Of a stretch of DNA of 64,000 nt, positions 10,510 to 25,800 are shown one piece after another. The stretch is from Balanoglossus misakiensis (lineage: Eukaryota; Hemichordata). Positions within the stretch are counted from its first letter, which is position 1; each line of letters starts with the position of its first letter. The notes under the pieces are model-generated. The model worked only from the letters and a program-made list of their open reading frames with translations, did no database searches and was not told the origin of the DNA. Both the position numbers and the translations under genes were made by a program. The DNA lies in NCBI GenBank assembly GCA_040954595.2, contig CM082584.2:7192001-7256000 (forward strand), written 5' to 3'.

Positions 10510-13500
10510 TCACAGACCTTTTGCATAGAAATAGAAAATTCAAATGTATTTCAGACAGATGTCGACAAAGGCTAACACTAACAACACACACAAAGGCACA
10601 ACACAAGAACAGCAAATAACATTTGGTTAAAAAAAGAAAACAGAGATGCGGAAAATTGTTCTCATTGATACTGTCGAGACTGATCGTACACCCATGACAT
10701 TCGTTCACAAAAGAAAACAATTAAAACATTGATATGGTAGAAATTGAAGCCCTACAATTGACTACACATCCCCTTTGTGTGTGAGTTTTGTGAGACATGA
10801 AACGTTTTAAATTGTTCTACCCTCCTACACAGCTCATCATAAATAAAATACTCATTTCTTGTATAATTATCACAATACATTGGCATCAAACTATTGTTGT
10901 TGTTCCAAGGTGAGAGGAGGCTTATATTTGCTATCTGTAGCCAACAGATAATGATTTGATTAATCTCTAATTAGATTTTAAGAATTTTAGAATTACATGT
11001 ATATAAATTTTAAAATGAAGCATCACAGATGAAAACATCTATCAGTATTGTTTGTCAGTATAGGGGTCAATGAACCCAGTAGTGAGAGAGAGACACTATT
11101 TTTAGCTGATAATCACCGTAATCCATTTCCATGGTAACCGCTGATGATGAGTAAGATAACCGATATGACATTGAAACCTTGGGTTGCTAAGAGGGAGGAG
11201 ACTGGTTTTCATTTCCTGCCTTCCAGAAAGATCTCTCTCTCTCTCTTTGAATCATCATTCTTAGTGCCAATGACTGATAGTTCACCTATAGAGGTGGCGT
11301 TATCCATTCAACCGTATATTGATTCCCTGTATTTTTTACCCGCAACTGCTCTGTGTATATTATAGGTATACTGAAGGTCATCGACCGATCTTTCAGTCAG
11401 TTCACTCCACTCTAAAACAACAACACAAAACAATCTGAATACAATGGATATTTCTCTATTGTTCATAACAATTGTCACAATTAATGTCCATATGTGTATG
11501 CTTATGATCTTTCACATTTTAATTATCTTCTATAATATCTACCATTTTTAGCATAATAAATTGCTCGAGTTTTATGTAATCAGCACACGTTTATTACATG
11601 TGTTGAATGGCATTGCATGGATAGAATGATATATTTCTTGCAGTGATTGGTTACCCCCCCCCCCCCCACCCGTCATTGAAATTGTGAGAGGCATAATAGA
11701 CCATCATTGACATTGTTTTTACGACCTCGTTACAAATTTTCAATCATGTCTGAATTTACCTTTTAAAAACAGGAAATAGGACGAGGAGATTTATGAACAA
11801 CTTCCGGTAGGTTCAGAGTGGGTCTGCTGGTTTTGAAACAACAGATCAATACTGCTGAGTGGTATTACTTAAAGAAGAGGGCCAGGTCATGACCCTGAGA
11901 GGGCCATTGGGAAAAAAATAAAAACTAGACAAAGAGGATTTGGGGTACAATAGGGATGGCAAAGAAATTCGGATAAAAACTGAGTTATAAAAGTTAAAAG
12001 TCCATTAGCTTTAACTTTGGGCTGTTTGCTTAGCCACTCTGTTCTTTGTGTCAACTGCAATTTCATGTTCAAATCCTTGAGTTAAACCACGATGGGGAAA
12101 TGGCAAGTAGTTTGGCAGCACGCCTCGAGAAATTTATCGCCTCTGCATAGGTTCAGATGCGAAACACATGGGACTCTGTCATTTGGTATGTTTCCCATTA
12201 CGTGCGCACGTGCGCAGATACATATAATTACATGAAAGCGGTTGATAGAACTGATACATGGTGTGTTAACAGTTGAAAAAACTGTTCATCAATGACACAA
12301 TCATTGTGTTTGGAAACGGCAAGAGTTGTGTGTACTGAAGTTTAGAAAAGGTCATGAGTACCAATATAATGTATTGGAGAACACCTGATAGTACAAGCAA
12401 ACAAGCATTGGTATACCATACGCTGTAGGTTTTGTCCTGCGTAAGGTCAACATGTTCGTGGTGTTAGGTGATAGTGAAATGAAGATGTTTGGATATTAAA
12501 ACACGCTGAACCAGCTTAAATTGAAGCACATCAAGATTGTTGTCACGGTTTATCATAGCTCCTAAAACTATTCTCTTGGGATTAATTAGCCAGAGTGTAG
12601 AGCCGGTGCATAATCAGCTTTACCCCACCGTTTCCACGGTTACAGAACTCTTAAGAAGACAGCTAGGTATTTGTAGAACAGTGGGGTGTGTTTAGTCGTC
12701 AGTACATTCGACTGGAAAAGTGGCCTGTAACAGACACTACATTGTTGTTTGGCAATGCTTGACCCAACGGCGGCAGCGTTGCCTTGCAATGGAGTCACTG
12801 TGACTCACCTTGTGTTGTTGTCGTGGCGACTTACGGGAGGGGGAGGTCTTGAACTTCCGCAGTGTCTTGGGTTACCTTGTAGTAAGCCCTTGCCTGCAGG
12901 GTAGATACATGTACGGCGCAAATGACTTCCACAACCATGGAGAAATACTGCAGCTGTGTTTCCATAGGGTCAAGTGTCTTGCGACAGGCTTTTTCAAGAA
13001 AGGGGAGTTTGTGAGACTAATTTTACTTAAGGGTTTTTGTGTGTATAGTCTGCAGTTGTGTAGAAACTGCCAAGTCCAGCTGGACCACCACTGAAAACAA
13101 TCCCACAAGCAATTGTTAGGGATGGAAAACAAATTTAACTACCTTACAATCCTTGAACTAACACTATACACATGTCATCGTTTTTCCATCCGTGCATTTC
13201 AGGTCACAGTGCCATGTTTAATTTGTCAAAACAGTCAAATGCCGATCCCAGAGATGTGTACTGTACAGAGCAATAGAATCAGGATTTCTATTCTAAACAT
13301 TGTTGACAAAGTTTACAGACAGCTTGCTCGAATGCTTATAATCAGTGGAGTTTGCGACATGTATATGTTGTTCTCTAGACTGGGCTACAATTTTTACACA
13401 CAGTACAAGTACCAGGGGTACATCTATCATATTACAAATATTTCATATGGTTTCTGTCTTGGTAGGATTTTATGATATCGTTATGAATATGACAATTAAA

Positions 13501-16325
13501 ATCTTTGAAACTAAAATCCCATTAACATCCTGTTTTATTAACAGAGAGAGAGAGTGACTCACTGAAAAATGGTATCAAATTTTCTAAGACTAAAGGAGGT
13601 TTTGATTAGGAAATTGAGTTTAAATATCAATATGGACTGATAGACTTCCTGTTATCTGTGAGGTGTCATACCCTATTTTACATTGATACATTTTTTAAAT
13701 CATTCTGTTGGATTAATACCTATTGATAAAAAATAAAAGAATTTATCATAAAAATAAAGTTTACAACTAATTTTCGAATGTTAATAATAACCTGAGAACA
13801 TTTGATCATTTCCAAGAATTTTGAAATACATATTTGAATATCAAGGAAAGTTATACCTGTACTTCGGACATTTTTGACCTTTGACCCCTGATGAACACAT
13901 GCCAGATGTATTATGGGAGGAAGGAGGGAAAGTTTCTTTTTGAAAAAAAAATAGAAAAGTTTCCAAGTTCATTACATTGTGGAAAACATTGTCCAAACAG
14001 CAGTAGACCTTCAGTTTGACTTTGCACAGTAGAAGAATACCCATTATCACATCAGCAGTTACATGCACACCCTAATCTTTTGCATGTTTGAACATACTGT
14101 ATGTACACAGACATTTTAAACTTAATCTTAATCTCGCATACAAGTGTAGACTGTCTTAATGTTTGCTAGTTTGGGATGCAAATACATTAAAGAAAAACAT
14201 TTATTTTCACAAGCATTTGTCTTTGCTTAATTATGTCCTCTTCACTAGACCTGCTAAAGATGTGAGTAAGATTAAAGACAACATTGCTTTTCCAGGTAGT
14301 TTGATAAAACCACTGTCATTTTGTCCTGATTTTTTCTCTGAAAACATTGACTCTTGTTTGTGTAGGAGGGCCACATTTTACAGTCATGCATACATGCTAA
14401 TATCATAATACATGTTTTTAAAACCAACCTTTTAATTATGAGTTATGGGAGTAAAGACGGGACAATTGACGTGTGTATTAAAGATGGAGTATATTCTTGG
14501 AATAATGTGTTGAAACTTTGGTGTCGCATTGTGGATGTTGATAAGAGATACTGTATCATAGATATTTTGTCTAGAAATCTTCAAGATGATTTAAACATAG
14601 CACAGGCAGACATAATATAAGACGTCAACGTGTCAGCTATCCTGATATCAGCGAATTCATTCCAATCTTTCCTTAGAATACTGATATTATTCCGGACACA
14701 ATTGGCATGATAGGAGTGCTGGAATGCCTTTTCCTGTGATAACATTTAATGATATTTTCAAAACTGTCAGCTGTTGTATAAATATTATAAAAAAAGTAAT
14801 TTGATACAGTTCTTGCAGACACACGATTTCCCTGTAAAAACTATCAAGCTAATTGTCATCAAAATCTTGCGACGTAATGTCATTCACTTCTAATAAGAGG
14901 AACTTCATGTAGTTGTCCTTTTCCCCTTTCATCTAGGTCCACCATACACGCAGACTGAAATAATCTAGTGTGAAGCATGAACTTCACACATCATGATTTT
15001 TCATCAAAATGGGGAATTAACAGTGGGCTTGGGGAATTTTATTTGAAATGTTAATTTGTAAGAGATTAAGCCACGCATGACATAACCACTGAATCTACTC
15101 TACGTAATTTCTTAAAAGTCAGAATTGTAGACTCGTTTGGTGTGATGGATGAGCGAGGTCGCGGGGTCACAACGTAATCAGGCAGTGAGAGTATAGAGTT
15201 GCAATGCAGGAAGCCACATTCAGAGGATTAGCACGGGCCCAGTAGACACAATATTCCTGCACCCTGTTGAAGTCAACAGCCCGGCTATGGGGCGCAGTTG
15301 CAGCGATACGATACGATTATGACTCGATAAGCTACGTGTTCGGTTGCAAGCTAAGGCAAGTGCGGATGATTCATCCAAAAAGTGCTCCAGAAAGTTCTAC
15401 AGAGCTGCTCTATAGTCAGTGAGAGGAAAAGGCTTTGGTGACAGGTCTCTTCACGAACATCTTTTTCATTCACATGTACAGCACAGAACGCGCACTGCTG
15501 TCGGTAACTTAAATCCAGCCCAGTTTCATTCAGTCTCCATCTGTTCTTCTCATCAGGATTTGGTACTTATTGGATATTATTATAAACTGTGGTCTCCCGG
15601 GATTTTCAAGGAATACTCGACCAAAGTACTTTGTTAAGGTAAGTTCATGTCAGTTCACACTCACCACATTACGAATGAAATATGGGCACCGCATGCAGTT
15701 TTATCCCAATTAAGACGTAGGTTCTCGAAGAAGTTGACTTGTTTCTTGCGATGCAGGAATGCAAACTTCAAATTCCACTGTTTTCCTCCAAGACTTTTGA
15801 AATGTAAGTTAAAACTATGCTGTATGTCTGATGCACTAGTCAATAAATGCAAAAAAAAAAGAGGTTGATTTTATGTCATATGTGTACTCTACCAAAAAGT
15901 GTCAATTTCCATGTACATTGAAGTTGCAACTCCGAAAGTTCTAATAAAATTCTTCCAAGTTCCACACCCCCAGAAAGGACTGCATAGTTTTTGTGTCATT
16001 TCTAATTAGTCTGAGCATGGAGTTACTACAGGTACCGCCGATGGCTCGAAATGTTCAGCATTTTTTTGAAGGGTGTGTGACCTCAGGCCCCAGGATTCTA
16101 CATGTATGCTTAAGTAAGGTTCAGTCTTTGCAGAGCTACTAAGATCTGGATGAACACAAATATATATGTGACACGCAGGGTGTTTTTACTACATTACATA
16201 AACAGGCCATTGAAGTTAGTTTACACTGGCACAGAAGTTGATGGCACAAATATGTGGGTTATGTGTGTCAGCCGTTTGGCCAATACATCTTAGGCTGTCA
16301 CCACCACATTGTGGTTAAACCCAAG

Positions 16326-16535
16326 TACTGTGAAACACTTTATTTTCGCGAGCAATAAATTTCCGCGAAATACGCGAGAGCCAAAATAGCATGAAAATAA
16401 AAGTTGCGTAAATTTTTTCGAAGATAACGATGCAGTGAATGAAATAAGAGAACGCGAAAATTAATACTCGCGAAACAGTGGCCTCTCTCGATATTGCGAA
16501 CATTTCAACTCGCGAAAATAAGGTGTTTTACAGTA
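16326..16535. mobile_element. TA-flanked MITE with CGCGAA-rich palindromic arms
   Basis: The ends are near-perfect inverted repeats: the left begins tactgtgaaacactttattt, and the reverse complement of the right end begins tactgtaaaacaccttattt. Both continue into ttcgcgag. The body is rich in CGCGAA words, and TA lies at both ends, as expected of Tc1/mariner-type insertion. Non-coding, 210 bases. Confidence 0.8.
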
Positions 16536-19500
16536 TTTTCAATGGTGCAGTTGGACCCTGACACATGCTAAGATGGGGAGGGGGTGTTTGTGAGGGTAAC
16601 AGGTTTCTCAGAGGAAATAGCTGGATATAAAAAAAGATCTCTCACGCAAGACATTCTGTATTCTCCCTCCATATGTATTTGCAGCCTCTACTGCAACCCT
16701 CTCGAACATTAGATTTGGTTTGATCTCACTCCATAAGGACATTTTGCATTTTGTCTGAAGGGTATACTTTTGTTGCTGGCAAGTAATTCATTTTATGTGA
16801 CCTACTTGCATTGCACAAGACCACTCTAATTAATTAGATCTCAAAAATATTCGAGAATCTCACCGGGCATTTTCAGACTGCAAATCCCTACATCAGTGCG
16901 AAAACAACACCCAGCTGGATGCTAAACTAAATATATTCAAAATGGCGTAACATACACATGCAACATTTGAAGGGAAAGTATATCATTGTGAAATTGTACA
17001 AGGTACACAGCAGAAATTCTAAATATTTTAACTGAACACACTGACACAGTTCTTTTTATAGTTCCTAAGAAATAAATCTCTTTTGTAACGTCATAAATTT
17101 CCCTGTAATTATAGGTTTAGAAACTGGCGCAAGTTTATAAATTAAGTAGCTCTCCTAAAGATTTTCAACCCATCCATTGTAATATGACAGGACGGGAGGG
17201 GAGACAGCATGCAATACAGCTGCGGGCAGTGTGTTAAATGAACCAATCATTTCGTTATGGTCATTTGAGGTTTTTCGTAACGAATGATAGATGGTTTGCC
17301 AGTGAAATGAGTCGGTAATTTTAGAAAAAAAAACAAGTGTTCCGAATCCAGCTTACTTGCTCCCGGCTGTCGGACATAAATAGCTGCGAAATGGGGGCAG
17401 GTGTGTCTGGCATGATAAAGCTATATGCAGTGAAATGTAGTTCATACCCAACTTGAAAAAATTAAAATGTTAAAAGCAAGTTTCACACTGACCAACTTCT
17501 GGCATTAATTGGGGACAGTCCAAAGACTGAGCGAGTACACAGCAGAACTTTCAGAGATATTGAACATAATACATGTACTGTGAGTGACACCTTTGTTTGC
17601 CAGCATTTTGTGTTTGTGTTGTCACGATCCGGCTTAGTCAGAATAATTACACTCCCTTCTGTGTGGCCACTCGGAAATCGAATCTGCTATTTTTAGGATA
17701 GGTCAAGACTTGTACTTGTAGAACGCACACAGGTGAGTATGTATAAAGTGACAAGTGGTGTTATCGAGTGTGGTCCGCAAACTGTTCTTACAATGTACAT
17801 GTCTGCTTCTGTGGCGGCCATCTTGATTGATGGCGTTGCCGAGGTGTATCTATGAACCTGGATTTAGCCTTGACATTGGAAGTAACATTCCTTGGTTAGC
17901 CGAGACTGCTTGTATGAAGGTGAAGGGATAAAAGTTGTCATTGTCCCTCTACGGCGCTAGGGTTACCGCTATTGTTGTTTGGTCGGCAAGACGTGTCATT
18001 TATAACCGGCCGTTTGTTTTCTTGGCACTCGCACGCTGCTCTCGTTTTGGCACTGGAATTTTAATTTTTCAAAGCAAGAACCTTGGAATTGGAATTCTTT
18101 AGTAACCACAGACTGTCTAGGGTATAAGACCACACCAACGCTGAAGATTTGGCCATCTTGAATGACATTTTCACATCACATAAGTTTCACATACTTCATA
18201 GGAATGAAAGAACACACACACGCATACACACTGTCACATACATGTAGCATTGCCAATGGTGCCATTTGAAAATATGTTGTCCTGTATTCACCCAAGCAGT
18301 GCAATTTAGTCATGTGTAGTCTTTTTTATCTGCGGGTTTTTAGTCAGGGTGGTATTTTAATTTTGTTTATCTTTCCCTAGTACGTGTCCACAGTCAAAGT
18401 ATGCATGACAAAATCGACATCCTGTGTTCATGAGAAAATACAACTCGCCAGGTGTGCTGTGCTGTGTTGATATGGTGTGTGTCCACATGATGGCCATGAC
18501 ACAATTCAGACTTCCCCGTCAGGTCATGTCTTAGACCGGGACCAAGTACTTATAAGTAAACACACTCAGAATTCCTGAGTTCACTCTGCCAACCAATAGT
18601 GAACCGTGCGCCCTCCCCTAAGGCAGAAAATTCCGACCGTAAGCTGGAAATTTAGACACACCGCATCTGACCCGATTTTCATGTACTTGAGTGGTTTTTC
18701 AACTAAGGTGGGATGTTGGATGTGGTTTTAGGGACTTTCAGGAAATTGTGAGTACCTGTCTCAGTTTGTGTTCAGTCTGAGCTATAAATTTTCCCACGTT
18801 TTATGATGTACGATCTATCTGAATGCACATGTAAGTTATGATGTCATGTCATTTAAATTGGGTCTATGGAAATGAGCTGTTGAGATTGAAGTACAGTCAG
18901 TGAGGAGATATATAAATATTTGGAGAAGGAAAGTTCATTTATTTTTCAACAAAATTCATTGCAGGCAGTCGCAAGCACACATAAATCACACACAGTTGGA
19001 ATTTTTTTTTCAGGCTACATCCAAAACTTCAGATTCGAATCTGCGCAATTACTGTGTTTCAATGGGAGGAAAGTTAGAAAAATTGAGACAATACCGGTAA
19101 TTATGGTATCCCCATGATTGTCTACGTTGTTTCAGCCAACGTACATTAAATACACATAGTGATGGAGATTTTCTGTGAACAGCCAGTGAGCCTGACTAAG
19201 TAACAACCCTTTTAACCGGAAAACCTGTATCCACTCTAACTCCATTCACAAAAGTTATACATCAGACCGTTAATAGTGTTGTCTGTGGCTAGCAGTGACC
19301 CACTGAGAGATCTGTAATATGAGATGTTTGCAGACGCAAGTGCCGTCTGCTCTGGCAGGCGTTGTGGCACTTGGTCTTCTTGGTGGATATAAGGGATCGT
19401 CTCAGATTGTTGTTCAACAATTTGTTTTTGTTTTTTCCATTTAGATCAAATTTCGTTTTCATCCTCCTTCTCCCCCTCCTCCTCAAATCGAAACTTCAAA

Positions 19501-20574
19501 AGGGCAGTTTTGATCACTGTTGGCCGCAAAGGTAACAATTTGCTGTACTATGCTTTTGACAATACACCCCAGTTATTCTTCATTAAGGTGTACATGTATG
19601 TGTACAAGAAAGAAAATACAGGCATCAAACTTTGGCCCCCTTATACATGTGAAAGTGAAGTTCACCAATTGAATTGAGGTCATATATCCCCTTCCCTGTA
19701 AAACAGAAAAAATTCAGTTTGAACTTATTAGACAAATGTGAGATGGTCCCTCATAATTGACAGTCTTGATGGTGTGTGTGTGTGTGTGCAATGCATAGTG
19801 GTGAATCACATTAACTATCAGAGTCTACTCAGACAGATTGGTCGCTACTCGAGAAAGTTTTCACGCTCTGAGAAAAACAAGTGGGCATTACTTGTCCTGG
19901 TTCAGTCGATGGACAACGTACATCAGTATATCGCCATCATGTAATACCAGTCATGCAAAACCTGTAATGGATGATTTGGAGATAACTGCCAGCGATCTGC
20001 AGTGGAATTTCATCCCTTAATGAGAGTTTGTGATCAAAGCGCATCTTAATGAAGCATCATTGAATGTATAGGCTGTTTTTAATTCTGTTCAGATGGCTCT
20101 CATTATATCATGCTCCTCTCTAGATATTTCATGACGTAGAGTTTCTGATAACGCTGGCGCTGTTTTGGCTATTATGTAATTTTTCGGTCACGGAACATCA
20201 GATATAAATTTAAGAAATTGCTTGCATATTCAGTTAATTTTAGAAATTCGGTCAGAGTCTTCCCAATGCTGCTCTGGTGTCTGCAGCCGTGAGGTCTTAC
20301 GGTGACTCCCGTGATTTTACAAGGATTTCTCTGCCTCAGCACCCTGGAGTACAGTCTTTGGCTTTCACAATGTTCAGTGCTGCTACTAGAATTGAGAAAA
20401 AAAACACTTTTGGACTAGTATCGCTCATCGCCTGGCCTGGAATGTTAATGCTTCTGATGTTGAAAAATGCACACAGCATGTTTAGATCCACAGTTCAGTT
20501 GATTTCCGTTACAGCTTATGTTGTTTACCTTGGGGTCACTCAACTGATAAAAAAGGTGTATTGTGTGTATGCGT

Positions 20575-20740
20575 AGATGTACATGTGTGTGTGTGTGTGT
20601 GTGGATGCTTCTATCTGTGTGTGTTTGTCTTTATACAAGTATGTACAATGTGTATGTATGTACATGCATCATACATGTGTGTGTCATGATGTACATGTAC
20701 AAATGTATGTGTGTACATAATGTGTATGTATGTATTCATG
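20575..20740. repeat. TG-rich microsatellite tract
   Basis: A (TG)n core near 20582-20605 is followed by about 130 bases of degenerate TGTA/TGTG repeats. The open frame through it is an artefact of the repeat. Confidence 0.85.
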
Positions 20741-21257
20741 TCGTACACAAATAAATGTATCACAGGCCTTGTAGGCATTCTGTCCTGTCCTCAGTTGTCA
20801 GTCAACATAGAGGCTGTCTAAGGAGTCATTTCAGGTCATGTGTGCATGGGTAATTACAATCACATTGGGGGCAAACAGCCAGCTGGATGTCATTACACAG
20901 GTGGTGATTAATGACCCTAATTAGTTTAAGATAATCAAATGTTTGTTTAGACAATTAGCTGTGAAGTAATAGAAGGCAACCATAAAAATTGGATTAGGGG
21001 AATTTGATTAGGAGACCCAATTACTCAGAGTTTATGTGAGTCTGTGAACTTAAAGTGTATACATACAAGGACATGTAAATAGTGGACCCACAGTGTGTGT
21101 TTATGTTTGTGGTCAGAACTCTGTGTTTATTTTTTTGGCAGGGCTAGTGGCCCCAAGAGGGGACTTGCTTGTTTCTGGTATGTACACTTGTACTTGGGGT
21201 CTGAGAGGGGGAAGTATTTGTTGACAGATACATGTAAAAGTAGTTGACGCAATTCAT

Positions 21258-21287
21258 GTTTGCTGTGCTGTGCTGTGCTGTGCTGTA
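21258..21287. repeat. GCTGT pentanucleotide microsatellite
   Basis: About six tandem copies of a GCTGT unit. Confidence 0.85.
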
Positions 21288-21719
21288 GGAAATAGGCGAA
21301 GTCAGCAGTCAGCAACATTTTTCCACATAAAAATTTGTAAGCTTGTTTTATTTTTGTGTAATTTTAATCACATACCCCTTTAAAATTAAGGTCTTGGCAC
21401 AAAATAGAAGTATGTTTTGGGGTAATTATATCTGAATTCAGTTTAGGCAAGAATTGCCTAATTGAAAAGTTTTAAGTACCTAACAAGGAGGGCAATAGGC
21501 ATGGTAGCCCAAGACAGATTTCACCATCAGCTATAAGAAACTTAAATGATAGTAAGAGTCAGTCATCTACCGACATACACTTTTTTCATTGTCATGTGAG
21601 CAAATGTTGGCGATTCAAACTGTGAAAGTTTCGAAAGAGTATACGCCATTGGAACCGATCCCAAGAGATTAAAATTTTTTCAGAGATACTTCATATCTTT
21701 TTCCGTTGAGTGCTGGGTT

Positions 21720-21974
21720 TCCTGTCGAACCGTCTCCGTGAATGAGTCTCATTCTTTGTGGCCCATTCATTGCTATTCTAGTCCGATCGGCGGTGGCGTG
21801 CACGTGAGCCGGCAAAGTAGAACGGATGACCTCTGGCTATTAACACAGCATTGTTCGCGCGGAGAAAGGCGATTGTGGGCCCGAACGGTTGCCCTGCAGT
21901 CACAGAAATTTCCCATGGGTTGGTCACTTATTGAGGGGGTCGCTCTCTCTGTGGATTTGAGTTTTCAAGCCGAG
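21720..21974 (+). promoter_or_regulatory. CpG-rich islet with a plus-strand donor
   Basis: A local CpG-rich patch ends with caagccgag followed by GTGAGA (boundary 21974). It could be a non-coding first exon of the latrophilin; a second weak donor (GTGAGA) follows near 22069. No coding frame is convincing. Confidence 0.25.
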
Positions 21975-22860
21975 GTGAGATATCCGACTAGTTTTTGCCA
22001 GTTTTTATCAGAAACCTGACGAATATGCTTTCTGTGGTTGGATGTCGCTGATAGCTGTGCTGGTATAAGGTGAGAACAGAACGTGTTTTCATCGCCGAAC
22101 TTGTGTCATTAGGACGTTGTAATTCACCCACCAACTTTCACGAACGTGATGGCAGGCTTCAGACTCTGAACACCATGAAACCCTGTATATGTGTTTCTGC
22201 ATCTGTTATGATGGTGATGAAACATGTCAGCTTATTTGTTTCGATGTTCCTTGTCTACACGCACGGCAAGTCATGTATGTGAGCTGAGCCCAAACCCACA
22301 CTGACACCCCATACACACATTATGGTACAGTCATACAGTGAAGTCTGTACATACAATGTAAGACACACTGGTAACTGTCCTTGTCACAGCTGGAATCATT
22401 CACTAAAGGAGAATTCTGGAGAGTTTTCATTACAAAATGAATGAGATCGTACATTTTTCTCTAATGCATCAGTTTCATTTGCAGAGTCAGAGAAAATCAA
22501 GATGCCTTGATGCGTTGAGCACCAGCTGATCATTTCAAAATAGCACATGCTAATTGCTGTCTGGTCAGTGCCAGCCAGTAACTTACATGTAGCATACCGG
22601 CCTGTGTAGTCTAATATTCATTTATTTTTTTCACATGCTGCAGTGATTTTCTCAGTATTTTTATTCTTTGAAGCCGTGGCGAATAGGTGTATGAAATGAT
22701 GACGGTTATGGCAGTTGAAAAGCGACACAAAAATAGAACCTTGTGAAATTAGTATGCATTGGGGTACTGGCGGTTGTCTCAATGTTTTAGTGAAAGGCCT
22801 CTTTGTACGGCTGCTCGCAATGGCAGTACAGTCATCGCCAGGACCACTGTTGGCAGCGAT

Positions 22861-22881
22861 TTCTCATTCATTCATTCATTC
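22861..22881. repeat. (ATTC)n microsatellite
   Basis: Five tandem ATTC units. Confidence 0.8.
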
Positions 22882-25800
22882 ACAACACGTTGGTTCCCAA
22901 ACGTACTCAGCGAAAGGAAACCAGGTGCAAACAAGCACATCCTTTCCCACGTGCGGGACAAAAGAGTTCTTCAAAAATCACCTCCTTCCTCAGAAACAAA
23001 AAAAATTATTGCCAGTCACATTTTGTTCTGTAGATTTTATCGGTGTATTAACACTGATGAACTAAGTTGAACTTTGCCATCATTCCTTGTCAGGTAGTAA
23101 TGGATTCAGATTGAGCAAATTTACTTCACAATATATAATGAGAAATAAATGGAGGATTTCCACTTTTTGAAATTGAATGTAATATCAAACAATCCCTATA
23201 TTGGTTATTAATCAGATTTCGTAGAAATCCATATGCCAATTGCATGACAAACTCACTAAATCTCATTATCTTAACCGAACATTTACCTGATGAAGTGACA
23301 TTTTGTTAATAGTGTTTTCTTCTACCAATATTTGAAGGAGGTGGATAGCTCCCTGTTAAATATCAGCAAAGTTCTAAATGAAAATCCTTGCCTTGTATCT
23401 AGAAATTTTGGGTAAATTTACGAGAAGAAACCAGTTGAATTCAATGTGAAGTTGTGAAAATTTTAGCAAGTGACGTTTGCAGAGGTTCCGATGGTGGCAG
23501 GAAGGCCGAAATTGCATCATGGGAATGGTAGGAGCCATAGGTGTTTTAGCATTCCGGTAATGAATGGTAATCGCAGTCAAGCAAATAGGTTGGAATGTGG
23601 ACAGATTGCTGCGCTCACGGTGTAGAGTGCACGTACATGTACAGTACAGCCAGGTTTGCAAACACAAGGAGGTTTATTTTGGAAAGAATCATTTCACAGT
23701 GATAGATGATAAGACAAGTTAGTGAGGATTTGATTCTTTGGGCTGATTTCTGTCCTGTGGGTCTCCTTGGAATGTGCATTTCTTGATTAAAAACAAATCC
23801 AGTACTTGATCCAGATGCAGATCCCTTCATCAATGATGTCATATTTTGTTTAGTTCAAGCTTGTATTTGTTTGTAATTTATCGCTGTGATTGATCACACC
23901 ATTGCAAGAGAGATGGATTTAGAGGAAAAATCCTATCCCGAATTTAAAATATTGTCATATGAGTAGCGTTTTCACCTTACATTCTTCCCTAAGAAATTCT
24001 GTGGTTATTTAACTTTTTGAATACAGTGAAATTGACACTTTCAATTATTTCGACTTTAGAGACTTAAAAGAGAGAAATTACGGCGATCTTTATCAGTGTA
24101 CACGCAAGGTCAAAGATCAACATTACAGTGCGAATAATTATAGCGACCATCTTCAGATCACAAAGTGATGGATGTGTAAGATCTGAGAGTTCATCCGTGA
24201 TGTCATTGCTGTCGCATTACATGTGAAGGTTCTGTGTGATTGTTTGAATAACTTCCCCATTGCATCTTCTAGAATGACGGCCAACACATTTTGGTCAAAT
24301 TGGGGTGTTTTTTCAAGATTCGGCCCTGCATGGACTGCATGTGCAGTGACAAATGCACTGTAGATCACCAGGAAAATCTTCATGCATCATTGATGGTTCG
24401 TTTAGGCTTAGACGCCACTGCAAATCTGCAAATCTAATGAGTATGCCAACACAGTTCAATATTTCATGCAGTGATCAATGTGTGAGCAAAGTCCTGTACA
24501 GATTGTTCTTCATTTTGACTGTTTTTCCGTTAATCTCCGATCAACATTTGGCGATTTTCCTGGTGATTTGGTTAATCTGAATGGCATATACCAAGCCAGG
24601 CAGAAAATAGATTTTCTCCCATAAAGATAATCAATATCGTGGCCAGCATCTTCGCCATGGCAACTTAAGATGCAGTGCCTTCCATCTTCCTCAGTGTCAA
24701 ACATAAATTGCAGCTATTATCTTGGGGACTGTTGTGAATTTGTGAATTAAGTTTTATCGTGGTGAACGTCACAGTGATTTGCCGTGGAGATGAAGTTTGA
24801 AATCATTATTTTGCTTCAAACTTAATTACCTATCCAATATTCTAATCAGAGACGCACTTTCAATTTCAGGGAATTGACTTGCTTATCAGAAATCCCGTAG
24901 GTCACAGGAGGTTAAAGGTCATGACATTCGGTCGCACACGTATATTGTGCTTGAGAAAACTTTCGCCAGCAAGCATTCCCTGTTTTCATTGAAGGTGTGC
25001 TGAGCCAGAACTGTTGTTTAAGAAAAGTGTTAGTGCAGAAGTGTTTGAAATATTTACCCAGAATTGCTGTATGGCACATAGCATGCTGTAGTTGTTTGAG
25101 AAACCAATATTTAGCTTTACTTTGAACTTTGCCAATGTGTGGCATCTATTGAAGCATCTATAGAAGTCACTGCAAATTGCAAAACACAATGGAAGGTTTT
25201 GCTGGTTTGGACAGTGTAAACAGATTGATTATGCATCCAAACACAAGAGTCAATCCAGAAAAAAATGTACCCCTGAGAAGATGAAAAGAGTGCTAGTGGT
25301 TTTAGGTTTTCTGCCCAACAAAAACCCACATACCCATATGTATGCACAATGCGATGCAGTGATAATGGCAGTGGATTTAGCCGCTGGAGATGACCTCGGT
25401 GTATGAAAAGGGGTATTTCTGTGTCAATGCCACTGCCATTTCCAACAGAATATTTTGTAAGATTTGCTGGTCTTTTGTGGATCAGCTCATTCCACTGCAA
25501 TAGGGGTGGTTGCATACTGATTTTCTGAATTGTTCAGATAAGCTTCCAACAAGAATCAGTTTCGGATATCCTTATTGGAGTTAGCTAGTGCACTGATGTC
25601 CAAGTATAATTTTGCTTTATCCAAAAACTAGACCAAGTCATGAAAACCACACTCATTTTCTTCCACTGCTATAAAACACTAAGAGGTGTCTGCAATCCTT
25701 CAATCCGTCAATAATGATAATGTATAATGGTACATTAAAAACCACACAAACCTGACTGGTAATGTTAGATGGCTATAAATATGACCAACTTGTTCGTCAT

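Noticed and set aside
20563-20754. Val/Cys-rich open frame
   Set aside because: A translation of a TG microsatellite.
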